NCBI GenBank assembly: GCA_015501055.1
Contig: JADNYV010000099.1
Span: 1-64,000 of the forward strand
DNA: 64,000 nt
Direction of reading: 5' to 3'
Source of the DNA: Mucidula mucida
Taxonomy: Eukaryota; Basidiomycota; Agaricomycetes; Agaricales; Physalacriaceae
Positions within the stretch are counted from its first letter, which is position 1. Each line of letters begins with the position of its first letter. The translations under genes were made by a program, and so were the position numbers. The notes under the pieces were generated by a model that did not search any database, was not told the DNA's origin, and was given only the letters and a program-made list of their open reading frames with translations. Positions 37,084 to 48,303 of this stretch are shown in pieces.

Positions 37084-39660
37084 ATGGTCAAGTTTTCCAA
37101 GGGTATGTGGTGGCCGGCGCCCAATCATACTATCAGCTGGGCCACGGAGGTGGCCAAGGCTGAGGCGTTTCCTGAGAGTGTGCGGTATCTTGCTGTGAGT
37201 GCATAGATCTCGCTGATCTTGAGCCGGTTTCTAATGAGTTTTGTAGACTACAAAACGCATAAACCACCGCGGTGATACGTTGAATACGCCGACAATCTCG
37301 CTGGAATGCTCTTCGCCGATGCCAGACGTAATTTTCCTGAAATCGAATCACTGGAAGGCTCAGACCGCGACCAACAACGGGCCGGACTTTGAGTTGTTCC
37401 CTGACGTTGATCCCAAAACCCTGGTGCGCCTTCCTCGACTTTGACCCCCTCGCTTCCCTCACATTGAGCATAGACGACCGATCGGCAAGATGGATTGACG
37501 ACCTCAAAGAAGGATGGCAGTCTCGTTTTATCGACCAACTCGATTTCAGCTACATTCGACACGCGCCCGGGGGAGTTTAATGTCGATATCGTGTCGCACA
37601 ATGCAAAGAGTCCGATGAACAAATCAGCGCTCCTGATCAGCTCTTGACGAAGCTGGGCTGGCGGTCCGTCGGCTATGTCAAAGTCGCGACGGCGATGGAT
37701 CATCCGAATCTGAACCTGTACGACCCGGATAAGGGTGAGCGATGGTCGACGATGCAGTTCCAGCTTTCTGTGGGGGAGAAGATTTATGGATTGGGCGAGC
37801 GGTTTGGTAACTTCATTAAGAACGGACAGGTATGTCGAGTTTCTTTGAAAGTTATTGGACCTTACTTGGTAGACTGTCGACATGTGGAACGAAGACGGAG
37901 GAACGTCTTCAGAGTTGACTTACAAGAACGTGCCGTTCTTCATGAGTTCGCGTGGCTATGGTATCTTCGTCAACTGTCCTGGACACGTCAGCTTCGAAAT
38001 CCAGAGTGAACGTGAGCTGATCATCACTGCTTGAAATGAAGCTTATTGCTCTATCATAGGCACGACTCGCATTAACATTTCTGTTCCTTATGAAACGCTT
38101 CCCGTCTTCATCGTACACGGACCGACACCCGCAGCTATCCTACAGCGGTACACGACCATCACCGGACGACCCGCCCTTCCACCTCCATGGACCTTCAATC
38201 TATGGCTTTCCACTTCGTTCACCACCGACTATGATGAGACTACGGTCAACGAGTTCTTGAAGGGAATGGAGGACCGCGATATCTCCGTCGGCGTATTTCA
38301 CTTTGATTGCTTCTGGATGAAAGGATTCCATTGGTGTGATTTTGAGTTCGACACTGATTATTTCCCCGATGCCAGGGGACAGCTTACGCGTCTGAAGGAG
38401 AGAGGATATAAGGTAGTTTTATTGCCTTTGCACAACTTGCGTTGACGTGTGGTGTGTCTAGGTCTGTGTTTGGATAAACCCGTATATTGCCCAGGAGAGC
38501 AAGATCTTTGATGAGGGTGTCGAGGGTGGGTATTTCATCAAGCGGCCAGACGGGAGTGTGTGGCAATGGGATTATTGGGTCGGCGATTACTCTCTCTCCT
38601 GAATTAAACGACTACTTATGGTTCGCAGCAAGCTGGAATGGCTTTCATCGATTTCACCAACCCGAAAGCATGCGCGTGGTATCAGTCAAGGTTGAAGGCG
38701 TTGATTGACCTCGGTGTCGACTGTTTCAAGGTAATCTTGGAGATCATGGCTCAAGTTGATGTTGACCTGATTTTCAAGACCGATTTTGGAGAACGCATCC
38801 CTACAGGAAACGCTGTCTATTTCGACGGTTCGAATCCAGACAAGATGCACAACTACTATGCGTTTTTGTATAACAAAGTCACGTTCGAGATCATTGAGGA
38901 GTGCAAGGGCAAGAACGAGGCCATCGTGTTTGCCCGTTCGACGACTGCTGGTGGACAGAGATTCCCTGTTCACTGGGGAGGAGATCCTATGTCGACGTAT
39001 GAAGCTATGGCTGAATCGCTGCGCGGTGGTCTGACTTTGGGGCTTTGTGGATTCGGTTATTGGGCGCATGATATTGGCAAGTCATTGTGTACCCTTGTAT
39101 TCGTCGATTTACCTTTGCAACAGGTGGGTTTGAAGGCAAACCCGACGCTGCATTATACATGCGATGGTTCGCTTTTGGTGCGCTGTCAAGTCATTCTCGT
39201 CTACACGGCAGCGGAAGCTTCCGAGTACGCTTTCGTTTCGTTTACTTTCTTCAGACGCTCACTATCTGGCCTCGTCGACGGGAAAGTCAGCACTGGTCCA
39301 GGCTATATTACCGAGACACACGACTTCATGAGTCTACCGCTTCTCCTTCGTCCTGGGACTGCTGTTGCTCTTGGAAAGTACGACGGTGTGCAAGGACGGA
39401 AGCTTGCGCAGTACGACTACAGCGATGTCGCCTCAGTGATCGTCAATCCTGGAGAGGGAGATATGGAGGTCGATGTTGAGCTGCCGGATAGCGAGAAGCC
39501 AGGAGAGATTGCTGCAGTTCTAAAGGTTAAGGGATCCGAGGGGAAGATATCTGTGAGTGTCGTGAAGGGCTTGATTCGGGGGGAGTGGAAGCTTAAGACT
39601 GTTGGGGATGAAGTGAAGGAAGTCACTGTTAGTGGAGCCGAAGCTAGCATCGTACTGTAG
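37084..39660 (+). pseudogene. GH31 alpha-xylosidase (YicI-like), damaged
   Basis: Glycoside hydrolase family 31 homologue. Landmarks: MVKFSKGMWWPAP start; LTKLGWRSVGYV; YGLGERFGNFIKNGQ; FHFDCFWMKGFHWCDFEFD; nucleophile region CFKTDFGERIP (across an intron); acid/base region FPVHWGGDPMSTYEAMAE; FGYWAHDIGGFEG; SSHSRLHGSGSFRV. Two defects: near 37580-37610 the frame changes by one base with no usable intron; and at about 39225-39275 the sequence jumps from SFRV to LSGLVDGKVSTGPG, skipping roughly 95 residues of the barrel's C-terminal part and changing frame. The C-terminal beta domain is present to 39660. One intron (39077-39123) is GC-AG. Both catalytic Asp remain, but a folded enzyme is doubtful. 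Confidence 0.78.
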
Positions 39661-39851
39661 AGGTTGGTAGGATGAATTAATTGAGATGATGCATTTTGTT
39701 CACTAATAAACGCCATATTGCGCTTCGTAATGTGATTACTGGGATACTTGTTTTCACGTTCGAAGACACAGCAGCAAGGGACACCTGGGAGTCTAGACCT
39801 CGAGGAAGTAGCCAAGGCAGTTTCATTTATTCCTCTTCCTCGGTCACGCGG

Positions 39852-42743
39852 ATGCTTCGAGCCATTTCTGGCCGCTGTGGCCACCTCTTGACATCCAACA
39901 GCCATCTCACCCGGCGAACAATAATGTCAACAGCATCGGTGCACGCTGAGCGCTTCCTTGCCGACCGCGCGGCGCCTCTGTGCAGCCTCGATGTCGCCAA
40001 GTCTTTCGATCAGCTCAGGTGCGCCGTGTAGGACAACGTTGGGTCGACTTTAACGCTCGGAGCAGTCCAAAGGAGAAACTCTACACTCATTATGTGACGG
40101 AGGCGTCATGGGCGGGAGCGAGGATAATCCAGGAGCAGTGGACGCCGCAGGCATCTGGTACCGTGTCGTCAGATTTATACCACCCAAGTCGCTGACCTCC
40201 TGTTGCAGATCTTTATGATCTTCTTATCCTCACGTTTAGCAAAGATGGAAAGCTCGCCGACCTCGACGCACTCCAGCGGACCTCACAGGTCTCGTCGGAG
40301 GACTGGGATGATCTCTTGCAATACACCTCGCAGGTCCTGAGCAACCTCGTCAACTACAAAACGTTTGGCTTCACCAAGATTATTCCTCGCGTCGGTGCGG
40401 ACAAGTTTGAGTCCGTCGTAAAGGCGTCGGGCAGCGAACAGGCTATTTCTCTTTTCAACAAGGTACGCCGTCGAAAGCTAACGCGTCGATTTCTTGATAT
40501 CGTTGCCGTTGTACAGTTAAAAGATCACATCTACGCGTTATCTCCTGAATCATCCTTGTTCATTGGGAAACGCCAGGAAGGCCACGTCTCCAACTATTAC
40601 ATTGGCGAGACGCCGTCAGACTCGGAAGTCGCTGCTATTCAAGACGCCGCAGAAAAGATTGGCGTCGACATCCTCAACACCCGTGTCAGGAAGAATGGTG
40701 ACAAGTCGTACACTCTTCTTGTTGCGTCCGCGGAGACTCAGCCCTCTGCCGTCCACGACTTTGCTGGTGGTAAGCTCACCGTCGAGTATGGCGACTATGC
40801 ACCCGCTCTTTCAAAGGTCGTCGCCGCTCTCCAGGAAGCACAAAAGCACAGTGCCAATGAACACCAGGCGAAGATGCTTGAGTTGTACGCAAAGTCTTTC
40901 AAGACTGGTTCCATTCAAGACCACAAGGACGCTTCGACCCACTGGGTCAAGGATGTTGGACCCGTAGTCGAGTCGTACATCGGCTTCGTGGAGACCTATG
41001 TTGATCCATACGGTGGACGCGCTGAATGGGAGGGATTTACAGCCATCGTCAATAAGGAACTTAGTGCCAAATACGAGGTCCTTGTCAACGGTGCTCCGGA
41101 GCTAATCAAAGATCTCCCTTGGGGACCTGACTTTGAGGTTGATGTGTTCCGCAAGCCTGACTTTACCGCATTGGAGGTGGTTTCATTCGCTACAGGAGGT
41201 AGGTTCTCGATCCAATAACGGGACTCGTCTGATCATGATTTCCAGGTATTCCTGCTGGTATCAATGTACGTCTGCAGTCACACCTACTTGTTTGATACTT
41301 ATTACTACTCGCTCAGATCCCTGTACGCCGTATCTGCGACCGATGAGGTGCTGCAAGCTCACGTTTGACGATGTAGAACTACTATGAAGTTCGTGAAAGC
41401 ACTGGCTTCAAGAACGTTTCCCTGGCGGTAGGCACTTTGTCCTTCTATGCGTGTTCGTGCCTCATATTCTCGTAGAATATTCTCGCAGCGAAGGCACCCA
41501 GTACGTCGATATTGAATTATTGTTCGATGTTGAGTCCTGACGCCTGCAGATGAGGAACTGACATTTATACACCCCGATGATGTTGAACTCTATAATAAAT
41601 GGGATAGTCGCGCGTTTGAGCTACAGGTAGCGAATCACGAATTACTAGGCCATGGTTCCGGAAAGCTTTTCCAAGAGGAGGCGGATGGCAAGAAGAACTT
41701 CGATCCTGAGAAGGTAACCTCGCAGTCTTGCAATACGTGTTGATACTAACACTGCCTAGATTATCAACCCACTAACTGGGAAACCTATGTGCGCGACGGC
41801 CTCGCTTATGTAGACTGACATTGACTCGGTATAGAACATCCTGGTATAAGTCCGGTCAGACCCCCGGTTCCGTACTGGGAGAGGTATCGTCATCTATGGA
41901 GGAATGTCGCGCCGAGACGGTGGCGCTATACCGTATGTCTGCAGTCACGTCAATGTGCTTTGCTCAGGACAGCTTTAGTTGTTAGTCATCCTGAGATCCT
42001 GAAGATTTTCAACGTATGTCCCCCGCTAAGCAGTGTCTTCGTTCGTGTTATCCGAGATTCACGCGCCTTGACAGTATACCAACAAGCAAGACATTGAGGA
42101 AATACAATATGTTACTTTCCTCCTCATGGCGCGGGCTGGTCTACGAGCGCTCGAGTTCTACGATCCGGTTACCAAAAAGCATGGTCAAGCTCACATGCAA
42201 GCGAGGTGGGTTTCTCCTTCCAATATTTTTCGCATCTAACGATCGCTCAGGTTGGGCATTACACAATACCTGATCAAGCATGATATTGCCCGCCTTGAGG
42301 TCATAGAGGATGAGAACCACAATGTCACCAACGCCTATGTTCGGGTATGTTCTCGTTGTCCATTTTCGTGCTTTAATTGATATGATGTGTTCAGGTCGAC
42401 CGCGAGAAGGTCCTGACCAAGGGTAAGCAGGTGGTTGGTCAATTGTTAATAGAGCTTCAAGTGCGTAAGAGCACCGCCGACGGTGCTGGAGCGCGAGAAT
42501 ACTACACGAGCCTGACAGCGCCGATTGCTGGTTGGGATGGCAAGATTAGAGATATCGTCTTGAAAAAGAAGCTGGTAAGATAAACGAGCCTTCTCTGTGG
42601 TTTAGCGCTGACGTGTATCATCGTAGCCTCGTAAAATATTTGTGCAGCCCAACACTTTTGTGGTCGATGGGCAGGTGAAGCTGAAGGAGTACCCGATGAC
42701 GCCAGCAGGCGTGGTTGAGAGTTTCATTGAGCGCAAGTTGTAA
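39852..42743 (+). CDS. DPP3: Dipeptidyl peptidase III (M49), possible dual start
   Basis: Zinc metallopeptidase that removes dipeptides from the N-terminus of short peptides. Zinc motif HELLGH (HExxGH) at about 41636-41653 and the third-ligand motif EECRAE follow the M49 pattern. Other landmarks: YYIGETPSDSEVAAIQDAA, VEYGDYAPALSKVV, HWVKDVGPVVESYIGFVETY, LPWGPDFEVDVFRKPDFT, FLLMARAGLRALEFYDP. About ten short introns, all frame-consistent. ATG 39924 (MSTASVHAERFLADRAAP) matches the usual cytosolic start. An in-frame upstream ATG at 39852 adds 24 residues rich in Arg, Ser and Leu with no acidic residue, a plausible mitochondrial presequence; which start is used is inference. Confidence 0.9.
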
Positions 42744-43342
42744 ATGCTACCGGGCGGAAGATCCTTTGGAAAATGTAACACTAATTGTACTTAATCTGAC
42801 TCGGATATCTCATTCTCGGAGTCATTGTGACGAACTGCGAAGAATTGGATCGATTAACGTCGGCTGGCTCGGCGGAATCGCTGAGTCAGCAATCAACAAA
42901 ACCAGCTTTTTCTCTTTTGCTTCCGCACCAGCACCAGTTCCAAAGCCACGAGGCTCACTACACACAGGATTCTGGCTGAAATCCATTTTCGTGAGCGGGC
43001 TAAGGTCTGAGTATTCTAGTCCCCCTCGATAGGCTCTAGCTGGGCCCTGTTCTAACGGACAGTCGGGGCATACCAGAAAGACAATTTTGCATCGATTTTA
43101 CCCAAAGATTCGCCTGCGAGGAGGGTCCGGTGTGCGATTTTGGGAAATGCCCCAGGGATTGGGCGCGCTGTATCGGATTCTGGCCAGCAGAGTCCTTTCA
43201 ACGCTGTCCTTTAGTGCACTTCGTGGCCCGTGATACAGAAGTATTGCGGAACTCGATTCAGACTACTCTGGGACTGGTGTACAGCGCCTTGGCGTTGCTT
43301 TATTTTTTGCTATTTCTCTCTCGTAGAGAAGATCTTTTGTGA
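42744..43342. other. Intergenic
   Basis: 3' flank of DPP3. Open frames here show no family resemblance. Confidence 0.35.
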
Positions 43343-43760
43343 TCATGATCGCATAGAGTAGATAATCACTGGTATGTTGATCCTCGACGTTTTGATTCTT
43401 GTACTCATGCCATGGTCGCAGGTTTCTTTGATGTCGAGGCGCGTTGGAATTGGTCTTGCTCCTAGTTGTTTATATGTCTGCTCTGTACGCTTCACTGTAT
43501 CAAATTTATCCATGATCTGAAAATACGTCGCTGCGATCGTTATCGTCAAAAACTGTACAGCACAGTAGGCAGATCCCAAAGCAATTACTAGACTCAATGC
43601 CAGTGGCTTCACCAAGCGGAACTCTGCGCCCATCTCCTCGTCCCCTCAAAGAAGAACGGCATCAAGCGATTGAAAGCAACACTTTCTTTGGCTGGTGTTT
43701 TCACAATGGATGCAACGTTAACCTCTAGTTTCTCTACAACGGCTGCAAGGACGCGTCACG
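43343..43760 (-). pseudogene. Possible fragment of a membrane protein gene
   Basis: On the minus strand a coding-like stretch reads AVVEKLEVNVASIVKTPAKE, then FNRLMPFFFEG. After a one-base frame change near 43635 it continues EEMGAEFRLVKPLALSLVIALG with a hydrophobic segment, and ends in QIMDKFDTVKRTEQTYKQLG. I do not recognise the family. The frame change and lack of a start suggest a relic, but a real gene with a missed intron is possible. Confidence 0.3.
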
Positions 43761-43914
43761 CGTAAAACCGAAGGAGTCCGTTTAGTGGTATGTTCGCCCA
43801 TGGCAGAAGATGGCGGAGATCATGGTTAAGCTTTGTGCTTCTTTTCCCATCTAATTTTCTGTGAGGCGTTGGTCATGTTGTGTATCTCTCTTCAATCCCC
43901 ACCATCGACTCATC

Positions 43915-44920
43915 ATGCCTGACCAGACATTGGTAGTTCGGGATTCTGAGAGAGTATCAATCATCATCTTTGTGGACCGCAGCATTGATTCCCTGCTCTA
44001 CGCTGACATCCATCGTCAACTGAACCTTTTTTACCAGGCTGCAACTACAGCCAAGTGCGAGGAACAAGCTTGCAAACTCTTGGTAGGAATCATTGCCATC
44101 CTCTGTGGTTCACCAATGATTTGTCGCCCCAGGGTTCGTTGTCATCCTTCTTGGACGGTTTCACCGAGAAATGGCGCATATACGTGTTCGGCAATTTTAT
44201 GTGGCCTTTCATTTGGCACGCGCTGACGACTTTGTGTCTTACGGATAACACGCGCTCATGGGAAGATAAAGAAGACAGAGGACACAGAATCCTTTTCCGT
44301 TTGCTCTATGAGGTCCAGTTCTTTGCATGGAAGTGGACACGGTCAAAATTTCCTCTACCCCACCTAGTGTCATCGCCCCGAGCACGCCAATTCCTTCAGT
44401 TTTGGGGGAATTATGACCCCAGCGATGCCAAGCCGTCAATGGATATCGGACTGAACAACGCTATACTCTATGATGTCCGAGCAGCGAAACTGAGGATTCA
44501 TCAGGAGAAGGGGGAAACGACCTTGTCAGAACTTGTCGAAGCAGAGCAATGGCAATGGCAGGACACTCAACGCGAACGCGCGCCGCGCGTTGTTCCGAGG
44601 GTCCAGGAGCGGAACAGGGTTTCTCAGCTTGACGATGAGGCTGGGGACGATGTCAACTCATTGGTTCAACCCATCCCATCCGAGGTGAGCATTCATTGTT
44701 GTATGTGAGCGCAAAGCTTCACGAACTTCGAAAGCTTCTTGCTCAAGATAAAGCACCTCAAGGGTCACCTCCTCCCGAATATATTCCCACTTCGCGTATC
44801 AATGACAAGGCATCGAACAAAGGACCACCGACAATCGACACGTCCAAGCCTCCTCAAGTCATCCAGGTTTCGGTGCCGGTTCCAGTGGCAACAAAAGTGG
44901 TTCGTGTCATCCGTCTGTAA
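43915..44920 (+). CDS. Hypothetical protein, family not recognised
   Basis: Three exons joined by two short introns (donors GTAGGA near 44083 and GTGAGC near 44682) give one continuous frame from MPDQTLVVRDSERVS to VVRVIRL. The first exon has a short hydrophobic strand (SIIIFVDRSIDSLLY). The middle exon is rich in Trp and aromatic residues (EKWRIYVFGNFMWPFIWHAL, YEVQFFAWKWTRSKF). The third is Pro-rich. No known domain is apparent. Clean splice junctions argue for a real lineage-specific gene rather than noise. Confidence 0.55.
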
Positions 44921-45872
44921 TGCCTCATGAAGCCTGAGATTAAAATGTCTTGTTAGCATCAGAATCTAGATGATGCGACACTTGACAATAAATGTCAGAA
45001 AGACACTGGGTTCTACCCACCGCCTTCCTAGGACGTCCTAAATGACAGAAGCGATTACACGAAGGACCTACGCAGCGTCGCAGCGAAGTTTTGCTTCACA
45101 GATCCGAATATGCAGCGCGTTGTCAAGGAGCAAGTCGGCGTTGTTGTTTATTCCTTACTTGTTCTTTTCAAGGGCCACCCGCAGCGCTACAAAGACTGAG
45201 CTTACCTTGTATTGTTTCCCATGTTCAAAATTGGGAAATCATTCCTGTTGAATTGTACAGCTTCATTGACCGTACATGAGTCTTGAACGGTCCATTGTGT
45301 ACGCCTTGCACCACCAGATGGAACACTTGCCATTGGCAGAACGAGAACAATACGAACAAAAACGCGCGTCGTCAATGCCGACTAAGTAAGCACGGCCCAC
45401 CACCCACCTGGGATACCCCAGTGAAACATGAAGCAGCTACTATTGAGCTACTATGGGTTCTGATTCTAGGGAAATCTTGAACGGGAAACACCCCCCGACA
45501 GCCTTGGTGATGGGATCGGCGGTAACACAGGGCAAGAGGTAAAGAGACAGAAGAACTCTGCCTCGTTATCAAAAACTTCTCGGCAACCATGCAACACATA
45601 GGCAACTCTTAACCTATTCAGATTCCATCCCACTAGCTTCCTCATCTGAAGTAGTTAGTGTATTCACCGGTGGAAGATCTGACTTCGAACTTGAGATGCG
45701 ATATTTGCTCTTCACCCCGGTACACCCTGTCGTTCCCGCGCTATCTTCACGCTTTTGCAAGACACGATCACATCACTTGGGAGGTGGCAATACATCCCCC
45801 TGTTCATTGTTGTCGCCCAAAAGGCCGTGGCAAAATCAACACCGAGAATTGAAAACAACAAAAGCGGGATAT
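44921..45872. other. Intergenic
   Basis: About 950 bp between two convergent unrecognised genes. Short open frames only, none convincing. Confidence 0.35.
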
Positions 45873-46740
45873 TTATACAGAGACATCCCAGTATCTATGA
45901 GCTAGTGAAGCTAATATCTCTGTTAAAATATCCCCATGTCCAGGGGTATGAGCCGATATGAAGATGTCAACGGTGTCCCCTCGCTCAACGCCACTGATCT
46001 GCTGTGCAGCATCATGCGTGAAATGCCACTCCGTGACTGTATGGGCCCGGATATCAATCATGTACGCGCGAAATGGACTGTGCACCTGATCCATGGAGCT
46101 CACTGTGTGCATATAACGGTCCATCTGATCAGCGAACTGAGAAACAGAGCTAGGAGTACCCCGTTTGATTTCCAGAAATGTGAGGAGGTGTTGGTCAATG
46201 ACGGAGAGGTTAGTTATCGAGCCTTTGTTGATAATAAAATCGATAATTTGCTTGTCTTGCTCATGTCCAGCTGTTGAAATCAAGACGCTTCAGTGACAAA
46301 GCTTCGCATAGTTTGGCAGAGTGTACTTACGCATGTTGCGAGAGCGATGAAACTCTCCATAAGAGCCCAACGACATTGGGCTTCTCATGTCCAATATTAC
46401 TGTTACCACTCTGGCCTTGTACAGAAACATCGGAGAAATCAGGTCCGGGAACGATGGGCCGCAGGATACCTTGAGGGACTACGGAGAAGTGGCGAGATGA
46501 AGGGAATAAGGCGTGTAAGTAGTCAGAGAGTGGCCCATAACTATCGTGTTCATAGCGGACATTCTGGGATAGTAACACCTTCAACTGCCAGAAGACGAAG
46601 GCATTTCCAGCGCCATTCACGATGTCCTGGACACTGTGCCCAGGGACTGCTTGCAGTCGGACGATGTCACGATTGATGTCCCGAATGTGTCTGTCCATCC
46701 TGAAAGAAAAGAGATTAAAAAATGCAGAACTATTCGGCAT
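45873..46740 (-). CDS. Hypothetical protein next to the transposon
   Basis: Two exons (about 46327-46740 and 45873-46288) joined by a 43-nt intron with donor GTAAGT give one frame from MPNSSAFFNLFSF to HRYWDVSV. Contents: a charged N-terminus (MDRHIRDINRDIVRL), a middle region (YEHDSYGPLSDYLHALF), and a C-terminal part (GHEQDKQIIDFIINKGSI, HTVTEWHFTHDAAQQ). No family recognised. The start lies only 94 bp from the end of the inverted-repeat element at 46834, so an upstream exon or the promoter may have been displaced by that insertion. Confidence 0.5.
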
Positions 46741-46833
46741 GCTCACCCACCTAGGTTATCACAGTAGGTGTCAACGAGGAAATACCAGGACCCCGGCATG
46801 GTTGTTGGTCGTACTTACGTACATTTTGACCTA

Positions 46834-46977
46834 GCCAGGTAACCTGACCTACTAGCATGAGCAAGCGTCGATACAGTAGGCCAGGTAAATCGGAGTTTAA
46901 ATTTGGCGTGAACATGTCGTTGGAAATTCGAAGAGATCGGTCCGACTTCCTAAATGCCGTATAAGGAAATAAATTCT
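46834..46977 (+). repeat. Left terminal inverted repeat of the TIR element
   Basis: 144 bp; inverted copy at 54014-54150. It contains an internal second copy of the end motif in reverse (ACAGTAGGCCAGGTAAAT), so the terminus itself is a small palindrome. Confidence 0.8.
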
Positions 46978-47172
46978 TTCCGCCAATTCTAACGTCTCGC
47001 AGCAAACTTGTTTGTGATGTCCACACTTCCCCTCGAGGTCCCAAATGACAAGATTACATATAGTCCACTAAATCATAACTATTTACTGATGAAAACTTAA
47101 CTAAATGCGCCTCTGGGATTTCCTCCAACCCCAGGCGGTGTATCATGTTACACACACATCCACGAGCATCGC

Positions 47173-47177
47173 CGACG
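47173..47177 (+). repeat. Target-site duplication, 5' side (CGACG)
   Basis: Five bases immediately before the 5' LTR; identical bases follow the 3' LTR at 53700-53704. Five bp is the usual length for Ty3/Gypsy integration. Confidence 0.85.
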
Positions 47178-47705
47178 TGTTATGAATCGCCATATTTTCA
47201 CACTTTCACATCTTATCATATCTTATCGGGGCCCTTGTCTTATCAACCAACGGACCGTTTCATCATCTGTTTCATCACCGATCATACCCTTTTCATTACC
47301 AAAGCCGTACTCATGTCGGACACAAGTCCAACACATGGATGACATCATACATGCCGATACCTCATGGAATCCCTATTGTATACACACCGCCGACACTTGT
47401 AGTACACATGGTCGTTTCAGTATTATTACTTACATGCAGTTACCACTCGTATTTAATGGTTTCACGGACTAGTAGCATACAACACTGGGTCAAGGGCGTG
47501 GAGCATCCCTAGTGGAAACGCGTATGGACAAGGAGTCTCAAACACAAACTTACTAGTATATAAGCAGTAGTGTAGTATCATTGTACTTTAGTTCCGATCT
47601 TGTTTATACACCTGGCCTAGCCTAGTCTTACGAACGCGAACGCTTTCTTCCTTAGTTCTTGCTGTGGTACCTGGTTGAGTCTCGAGGCTTAGTCAGTTGC
47701 TAACA
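47178..47705 (+). repeat. 5' LTR of the Gypsy element
   Basis: 528 bp, TGTTA...TAACA ends. Differs from the 3' LTR at five sites. A 96-codon open frame inside is present in both LTRs and is not considered coding. Confidence 0.95.
47557..47564 (+). promoter_or_regulatory. TATA box of the 5' LTR promoter
   Basis: TATATAAG lies about 32 bp upstream of the TAGTTCCGATCT segment proposed as the transcript's 5' end. The same box is in the 3' LTR. Confidence 0.65.
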
Positions 47706-47707
47706 GA

Positions 47708-47719
47708 AGATCGGAACTA
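47708..47719 (+). other. Primer-binding site, probable self-priming type
   Basis: AGATCGGAACTA, three bases after the 5' LTR, is the exact reverse complement of TAGTTCCGATCT at 47589-47600 inside the LTR, close to the expected transcription start. In Tf1 the 5' end of the RNA folds back on such a site and primes reverse transcription. I see no obvious tRNA 3'-end complement. Confidence 0.7.
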
Positions 47720-48303
47720 CTTTCTACCACCTACCACACATCCCTAATCATCGATCAGCACTTCGCTGTTTGATCATCACACATTTTTCTATCCCCTTTC
47801 CTGTTTACAGATTAACGGATTCCTAATTCCAGCGCACGTCCGCATACGTGTGTATTGGTCCCAGTAGCGCCGGCTAACAGTTAGAGATAACTGCCTCGGG
47901 TGCTGGAAGTAGCCGCTCTCACGAGAACGAACTTTTGGCAGTTGCACTTCAGTGGGCGCTGTTTACGGGTCAACCCCCGTTCCCAGGAAAACTTCGGCTT
48001 ACCTCACACCAGAGGGACGTTGGCTGGGCAATTGCGAACTTGTGACGAGCTCTTGGGCTCCGTAGATACGTAGTCAGTAGTCGGTAAAATAGCGTAGACA
48101 GTTACAATACCTACCTACTTTACTTACCTTACAATACACATCATCATTCCCCACCCTACCAAGTCCTGGATTCTATTTCAGATCTAGGCGACTCCTCCTT
48201 ATTCATCCAAACCTCTATTCCCTCACCCGTTTCATCAAGATCCGCATCTCCCATATCCCCACTTTCACCCTTTCACTCTCCGATCCTATCACCCCAATTC
48301 ATC

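Noticed and set aside
47182..47472. 96-codon open frame in the 5' LTR (also 53176-53466 in the 3' LTR)
   Set aside because: Present in both LTRs simply because they are copies. It is Ser/Thr/His-rich without domain and sits in the promoter part of the LTR.
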